From NCBI RefSeq assembly GCF_001632365.1, contig NW_024468521.1, positions 248,001 to 312,000 on the forward strand: DNA of 64,000 nt. Reading direction: 5' to 3'. Both the position numbers and the translations under genes were made by a program. Source of the DNA: Laetiporus sulphureus 93-53. Lineage: Eukaryota > Basidiomycota > Agaricomycetes > Polyporales > Laetiporaceae. Under the pieces are notes generated by a model. It worked only from the letters and a program-made list of their open reading frames with translations. It made no database searches and had not been told where the DNA came from. Below are positions 58,770 to 64,000 of the stretch, piece after piece (positions within the stretch are counted from its first letter, which is position 1; every line of letters begins with the position of its first letter).

Positions 58770-59318
58770 GCAAGCAACGCGCCAATATGTTTCATCTATG
58801 TCTTTATTCCATTCCATGCCACGCCAGCAAGACTTCTACCTACTTCTACGCAAGTTCGTGGGCCGCTCACGTCGCAACCCATCTGCTGACGCACGAGCCA
58901 CAACGAAACAGTCGAGATGTTTTGACCCGCTTATCTGAGTTCCTTCCTACGATCTCCTCTCCTTAACGTCAGAGGCCCGTCTCTCCTTGTAAACCTTCTC
59001 GTTCCGTATACATCTCACAACTTAGCCAGCCAACTTGCAGATCGGCTCGCACGATCTGGGTCTCATAGCAGGCAAGGACGATGGCCGCACAATCTGTACG
59101 ACACTCGATGTGCTGAACTTCTGACCGCATTCTGCTTTACTTGTATTAATAATTTTTGAAGATAGCAGTCTCAGATACGGTGACCTCACTTCAGGATAAA
59201 GAATTCAGAAAGGACAACGCAAATCAAATGGCAATCCTCAATAATCATTACCACAACGAATACTAGGATAATCTGTATATATGCGCCCATTTCGCCCGCC
59301 AATATCGGACGGACCAGC
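58770..59318. other. Intergenic stretch right of the tRNA pair
   Basis: About 550 nt with no recognised feature beyond the 5' flank of the second tRNA copy. Confidence 0.4.
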
Positions 59319-60807
59319 TCATCCCCACAGCGCGTCCACATCAACCTGATGAGGGCCCCTCTGTTGCTCTCCGCCTTGCCCCTGCTCCTGGCCTATAGCA
59401 GGCCCGTCGTTTTCGTCATCCGTCGAAAGCATGATCGCGCCATTTCGATAGCCGCGGAAGCGCATGTACAGTGACGACGCCATCAGCCCAAGTGGATATG
59501 CGATCGTAAAGAGCACGCAGGTAAGCTGTTATTCGCAAGCGCGAAGCGGTGAATGATACTGTGTGAAAGAGGGAGTCGGGGATGAGAAAAGCAGGACGTA
59601 CCCAGACAGGCATCGGCTTCGGCGAGCGGCTCCACACGCTCGCGCACAACCAGCTAGCGGAGACACACCATACAATGTCGCGGCTCAGAATTACGACGAG
59701 CAGACCTGTCAGGATGTGTGCGTGTTAGCAGCCGAACCTCAAACCAGCCGTGAGAAGATCGCTCGCACCGAAAACGTTCACGCCCATCATCACCCCGAAC
59801 CCGGTCCACTGGTATCGCGCATAGTGCTGCGGCTCACTGGGGGAAAATGCATACCCCAGCGTAATACTGTGGCATATTTTTGTCAGGATTGTTTGTTCAT
59901 CTATACGGTGTGGCAATAGGAAGGACGCACAAGAGGCTGTACGGGAACATGACCATGAGCGGCCACAGCATAAATGCCCGAACGGGCGCGTGGATGAACA
60001 CGACGTCGAGCGGCCTGTATCAAGCGGACAGGTGAGTGTTTCACGCAAACAGACAATGTGGGGAGGGAGGGAAATCAGAGCGTACCGAGATCGCGTAGGG
60101 CTATCGTACACGAGTAGGGTGATGTTCGCGTAGATCATTAACGCAAGGAGGATTCCGAGCAAAACTGTGGAGACAAGGAATGCTTGGAGAACCTATTAGG
60201 AAGATTGGCCACAGGTGAGCCGCAAAGGAGGCAGTATCCAGGAGATGAAGGGGCTCACCCAGGCGATCGCCCAGAAGGCCATAACCCAGTTGGCGATGAC
60301 GAGGGGGAGGCCAACTCCCTTCACGAGCGCGATCTAAGTGCCATTGACGAAGCTCCGTCAACGAGGAGGGTTGTAGGATACGCATGAGCAGCGAACCTTG
60401 GTCTCAGGCTTGCGGGCGCACACAAGCAAGACACAATACCCAATTTGTCCGATGAACAACAGCGACACATATATCGCGATGAGCGACGGATTTGGTGCGA
60501 CCGTTGTGGAATATTGTCTTGATATCTCGCCTGTGGGAAGAGGATTCGTATTCAGCAGTCCAACGCTGGAGGGGCCCTCGCGAATAGACTCACTGAGTCC
60601 TGGGGTCAGGACGGCGGAGCAGACGATCGTTGTCGCAATGTTGATAAGGAGTGACAGCGGTGTGAGGACTTGCAGTCTGTTTCATCACGGTAAGTATTAC
60701 TATTGTTAGAGACGATGTCTCCTTGCTTTGTATGGAACGAACCGTATCAAGGCAAGATACTCTCTTACTGCCGGGTGGCGCGTATCGATGGGCATGCTCT
60801 CCATCAT
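59319..60807 (-). CDS. Multi-pass membrane protein of unknown function (DUF1774-like)
   Basis: Eight exons (60807-60743, 60676-60397, 60333-60259, 60192-60086, 60014-59931, 59866-59769, 59705-59602, 59525-59319) join in frame to 339 aa. About seven or eight hydrophobic segments are seen, including LTPLSLLINIATTIVCSAVL, LIAIYVSLLFIGQIGYCVLL, VIANWVMAFWAIAW, LLGILLALMIYANITLLVY and LTCVLFTIAYPLGLMASSLY. Motifs VLLVCARKPETK and LVKGVGLPLVIANW suggest a conserved fungal membrane family; the DUF1774 label is from memory and tentative. The C-terminal tail is hydrophilic and Gln/Gly-rich, ending VDALWG. Confidence 0.8.
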
Positions 60808-61397
60808 CCTGGTAATTCACTAGGCAGGAGAACGAGGAATATCTGTAAATTTTGTTTCCGGGGGCAGAGAGGATGAGCGTTGGAGAATAAAGCCAGCGTG
60901 CGGTAAAATGCAAGAAACTGGAGAGAACGCCATGAATTTGAGACACGGTGGCTTGGACGTGAACTGGGCCGTATGATGTCATGATGTCACCAGAGGCACA
61001 GTCATTGCACCGCTCGCCATATATGGAAACTCTAATACTGCACCTGCTATATCTAGTGTGGCCAGCGAAGAGATCCATTTCATTCCGCCATTTGCCAACC
61101 GGTTCGCTTAGAAGAAGAAATCAATGAATGACGTTGAATTACGCAACAACGCTGATGACCATCGCAGTGGCAATAGTAACAAAATTTACTAGTAACAAAG
61201 CAGCTATCGCTCCAACTCCTTCCCGGACTTCATATCAAGCACGCGACTCGACCAATATCCATAAAGCTCTCAAAGTCCCCCCTCTCCCCCACCCCCGGAA
61301 TGGATGGAAGAATGTCAGCAGTGAAATACAGCTAAAGTCCCAGCGAGAAAAGATTTCGGACCTTCTGCAAACGCGTCGAGCCTCTTTTCGCGGGCTT
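60808..61397. other. Intergenic stretch upstream of the membrane protein gene
   Basis: About 590 nt between the membrane protein start and the stop of the next minus-strand gene. Nothing recognised. Confidence 0.4.
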
Positions 61398-62771
61398 TCA
61401 TACTAACTCATGAAGGTTGATATCGAGACCACCACGGGCGCATCTAAGTTTCCTGACTGACTCGCTGAATTGCATCCGGACTTCTGCGTTGGGCCATTCA
61501 TCGAGTATGATATCCAGAGTTTTCAATTGCTGCGACGAGATCGAGCCTATGACTTTTAATAGCGTCGTGTTGATATCGCGCGTGCGTATCCGGAGTTTCG
61601 TGAGGCTTGTAGAATAGGATGGAGGAGAGTCGCGGATCTTGTTATGGACTGCATTGCGGAGGAAGTGCCACCGTGAGTGGAAGCCAGTGGGACACACGAA
61701 ATATAGACTTTTCAGCCGAGTCATGACAGATAGTGCCTGAAGTGCAGCGGGAGGAATCATGAATTTTAAGGAGAATTCTTCCAGATCGGCTGATTTGAGG
61801 AAGGAGACCAAAGTTGTATTGGCCAGCGCACGCGAGGATCGCGATGCATGCATTGACAGCTTGCCGATGTGCAGAATAGCCAATTTTCTGCAACGAATCT
61901 TTGCGATATCGAGGAGATTGACCAAATCGGTTGGAGCGATACAGTCATGGTCCAAGTACAGTGCCTGGAGCGCAGAGGAGAACATCGTCTCGGCCGGCAG
62001 AATCATCATGCGGTAAGTCTGTGTGTATCGGTGGATGCGGAGCTCTCGTAGTTGTGGGAACAAGATCCGATTACGTGGAAGCCATTGGATGAACCGTTTG
62101 AGAGCTGCGAAGTCCGGGATCGATCCTTGCGTCCAGGTGAAAACCTCCACGAATTGTGCACAGTGGACGAAACGATTGAAACCCGCCAAGAACTCCAGAC
62201 TCGACGTAGACAACGACTTTGCGTCCTGCATATTGCGGCAACATTAGTTTGGGGTTGCAAACATAGCCACAAAGCCGCTTACCTGTACACTGTCTGCAAG
62301 AAGTGCCATCAGACATCCCTCATCCTCTATTCCGTTCCATGTCTCAGATATTTCTGGATCAGGCAGCTTGAAAGATGGGGAGTTACGCAGGATGTGGCGG
62401 TAGCCACTGCACGTGAAGAAAACCGGCGAAACATTGGAGGTTGAATCGGTGCATGTTGTATTCCAGTCACTTTCATTCTGCATAGACAGTAGACGTTGAT
62501 CAAACGCCCCAACGTAAGCACTACCTGGCCTTACCTCATCTGATTGCTGATAGGAAGAAACGAAACTCTGGGCATCACCTTCCCCATCCCAAATGCCAAT
62601 TAGAGTTTCTTCGCTCGACTGCAGGGTCGCGACCGAGGAATCAGCGATGCCATAAACGCTGGTAGCCTGCATAGAGGGTAAACTTTGAGCGCGAGCTACG
62701 CCACTGACATATCAAGACATTACCTCTCTCAAGACATCTACCTCCGGTGGCGGCGAAGCACGGAAATCCAT
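61398..62771 (-). CDS. Leucine-rich (F-box-family-like) protein of unknown function
   Basis: Proposed start MDFRASPPPEVDVLRE at 62771, spliced to ATSVYGIADSSVATLQSSEE. An intron of 57 nt in the middle (GAG|GTAAGG...) is in frame, so its use is uncertain. A sure intron (62282-62226) joins LLADSVQ to DAKSLSTSSLEFLAGFNRF. The C-terminal 270 residues are leucine-rich with ill-defined repeats (FPQLRELRIHRYTQTYRMM; SALQALYLDHDCIAPTDLVN; TSLTKLRIRTRDINTTLLKV), like the LRR parts of basidiomycete F-box proteins. A clear F-box was not found; the true 5' end may lie further upstream. Confidence 0.65.
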
Positions 62772-63551
62772 GGTCGTGAAGAAGAAACAGCAGGTTCACG
62801 GATATATATACTCCTGATGAGCCTGTGGCAGCCATTGATCTTATGATCCAGTGCACACAATCCGACTCCCAATGCGTGCTGTTCTTGTTCAATCTCTTTA
62901 TTGACCAGGTGGCCAGACCTTCGAAGCGGCCCCCTGTGTACAACCACGGAACGACCACCGATCGCAAGAAAGGCGAAAGCGCCACACCACTCTTCCAGAA
63001 AGATCAGCGACAACAACACCGAAGCTATTGTTCGGTCGAGTACTGGCCACAAAATCCATCCCGGGCCAGTGCCACCATCCGGATGTTAGGCCACGCTAGT
63101 TTCGTCGTATTTTTGCTTGCCTATCAAGCTAACTGGCTCAAAGCCAGCGGCCAGAAAAAATGTACTAAGCTAGTCAGACATCCTGGCATCTGAGATATGG
63201 CGTTCATTTCCGTGAAAATGAAACCAGAGGTGGTGCATGATCGCCACGTTTATTGCTGCTATCCAGCACATTCCTTTGCATGCAGATCTTTTCGGACCTG
63301 GAACGCCAAAGCTCCCTGACGGATAGCGGCCCTGAAATTTCATCACGGCAAGGTGAGCGCAATACCAAGCAGTTGCAGTGCTTGGGTCACTCACCTGCGA
63401 TAGCCGCCAATGCCAGATGTGACCAACCGGCCCTGTAGCATAGTGGCATCACTGCAATTATGGCACGGGCCATCGATTCTTCCCAGACACACAGGTTCCG
63501 CTTTTGGAGGTGGATTATTGTCTCTATTGTCTCGAAACGCAGTGCGAACAT
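62772..63551. other. Intergenic or unassigned 5' region
   Basis: About 780 nt. Minus-strand frames are open at 62738-63052 and could supply an upstream exon for the leucine-rich gene, but no motif supports it. Confidence 0.35.
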
Positions 63552-64000
63552 TCATGATGATGAAGACGAGCCGTTAAGGTCCGACCGCATTCCTTCCGCC
63601 AGACTCCTCGGATCCACTACCCAAAGCACAGCCTTCTCCACCTCGTCGCCCGCTTCTCCTCCCGTCTCCTGAAACTCATAATCATACCTCTCCGTGCCCG
63701 CCTCCCGCGCAGCCTTGATCTCCTTCAGGATTGCCTTCACGCTCGCCTTGTTCGCCGTCAGCGTCGTCCACCCGCGCACCGTGCCCCACAGCATGCTCTG
63801 CATTGTATGCACCGTCAGACGCGGATTCACCTTCGTTACTGCCGCACGCGGGATCATATCCACGTTCATCTCTCCGATATCGCGCGCGCTTTTGGGCGTG
63901 GAGTGGCTCGGCTCCTCTAGAGACGGTGTCGAGGTCCCAGATGGAGAAGTTGTTTCTTGTGCCAGTATCCTCCTGCACGTGCCTGCTAATTGTCGGAAGA
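63552..64000 (-). CDS. C-terminal part of an unrecognised protein, cut by the window edge
   Basis: A minus-strand frame is open from the right edge to the stop at 63552. It reads FRQLAGTCRRILAQETTSPS, a Ser/Pro-rich linker, RAAVTKVNPRLTVHTMQSML, then WGTVRGWTTLTANKASVKAI and an Ala/Glu-rich tail ending in SSSSS. Codon bias (GC-rich third positions) and composition look coding. I do not recognise the family; the catalytic part, if any, lies outside the window. Confidence 0.6.
   Translation of the reverse strand, partial: FRQLAGTCRRILAQETTSPSGTSTPSLEEPSHSTPKSARDIGEMNVDMIPRAAVTKVNPRLTVHTMQSMLWGTVRGWTTLTANKASVKAILKEIKAAREAGTERYDYEFQETGGEAGDEVEKAVLWVVDPRSLAEGMRSDLNGSSSSS

Noticed and set aside
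63425..63470. tRNA-like A-box sequence (GTAGCATAGTGGCATC)
   Set aside because: No matching B box, acceptor stem or anticodon arm could be folded.
1..64000. CRISPR arrays, phage or bacterial operons
   Set aside because: No regularly spaced direct repeats or Shine-Dalgarno-led gene strings; the window is eukaryotic throughout.

Overview
The window looks like nuclear DNA of a filamentous basidiomycete, most likely an Agaricomycete and plausibly a wood-decay polypore. Genes are dense and cut by many 50-70 nt introns. tRNAs are eukaryotic (A54-type initiator tRNA-Met, tRNA-Gly GCC). The content includes ATG1, URM1, ISD11, RCF1, the FOL1 trifunctional folate enzyme, PMP3, eS30, and a family of aryl-alcohol-dehydrogenase-like aldo-keto reductases (AKRs) typical of white-rot fungi. 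Gene models were built by eye from splice signals, frame continuity and paralogue comparison.

Layout. 1-2.5 kb: nothing recognised. 2.55-8.3 kb: two tandem AKR genes (AKR1, AKR2). 10.0-11.1 kb: a decayed copy of an F-box gene whose intact relative lies at 47.8-49.4 kb. 12.8-20.5 kb: housekeeping block with PMP3, a DUF4743/Nudix gene, tRNA-Gly, the SPOUT methyltransferase SFM1 and, convergent, the autophagy kinase ATG1. 22.0-29.5 kb: three more tandem AKR genes. AKR3 is broken by a 4-nt deletion and a lost splice donor; AKR4 and AKR5 are near-identical in patches. 30.0-35.1 kb: eS30, EMC2 and, divergent from EMC2, FOL1. 35.5-43.9 kb: three tandem genes each encoding a fusion of a fucose-lectin-like beta-propeller and a jacalin-like lectin domain. 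44.6-46.9 kb: an FMN-dependent alpha-hydroxy acid oxidase. 47.8-52 kb: F-box protein and exopolyphosphatase PPX1. 52.2-52.6 kb: a 5' fragment of the oxidase gene, with its promoter, ending at a small inverted-repeat element. 53.2-58.1 kb: ISD11, an F-box/LRR-like gene, URM1 and RCF1. 58.46-58.77 kb: two tandem initiator tRNA-Met copies, the second degenerate. 59.3-62.8 kb: a multi-pass membrane protein and a leucine-rich unknown. The right edge cuts a minus-strand gene.

Two themes run together: stable single-copy core genes, and local duplication with decay (AKR array, lectin array, F-box and oxidase fragments, tRNA pair). The most unusual item is the triplicated propeller-jacalin lectin gene, including a conserved 6-9 nt micro-exon and 14 inferred exons per copy. 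Small splicing oddities recur: GC-AG introns in FOL1 and AKR1, a 5-nt exon in PMP3 and a 10-nt exon in SFM1. No CRISPR, phage or prokaryotic operon signals were seen.
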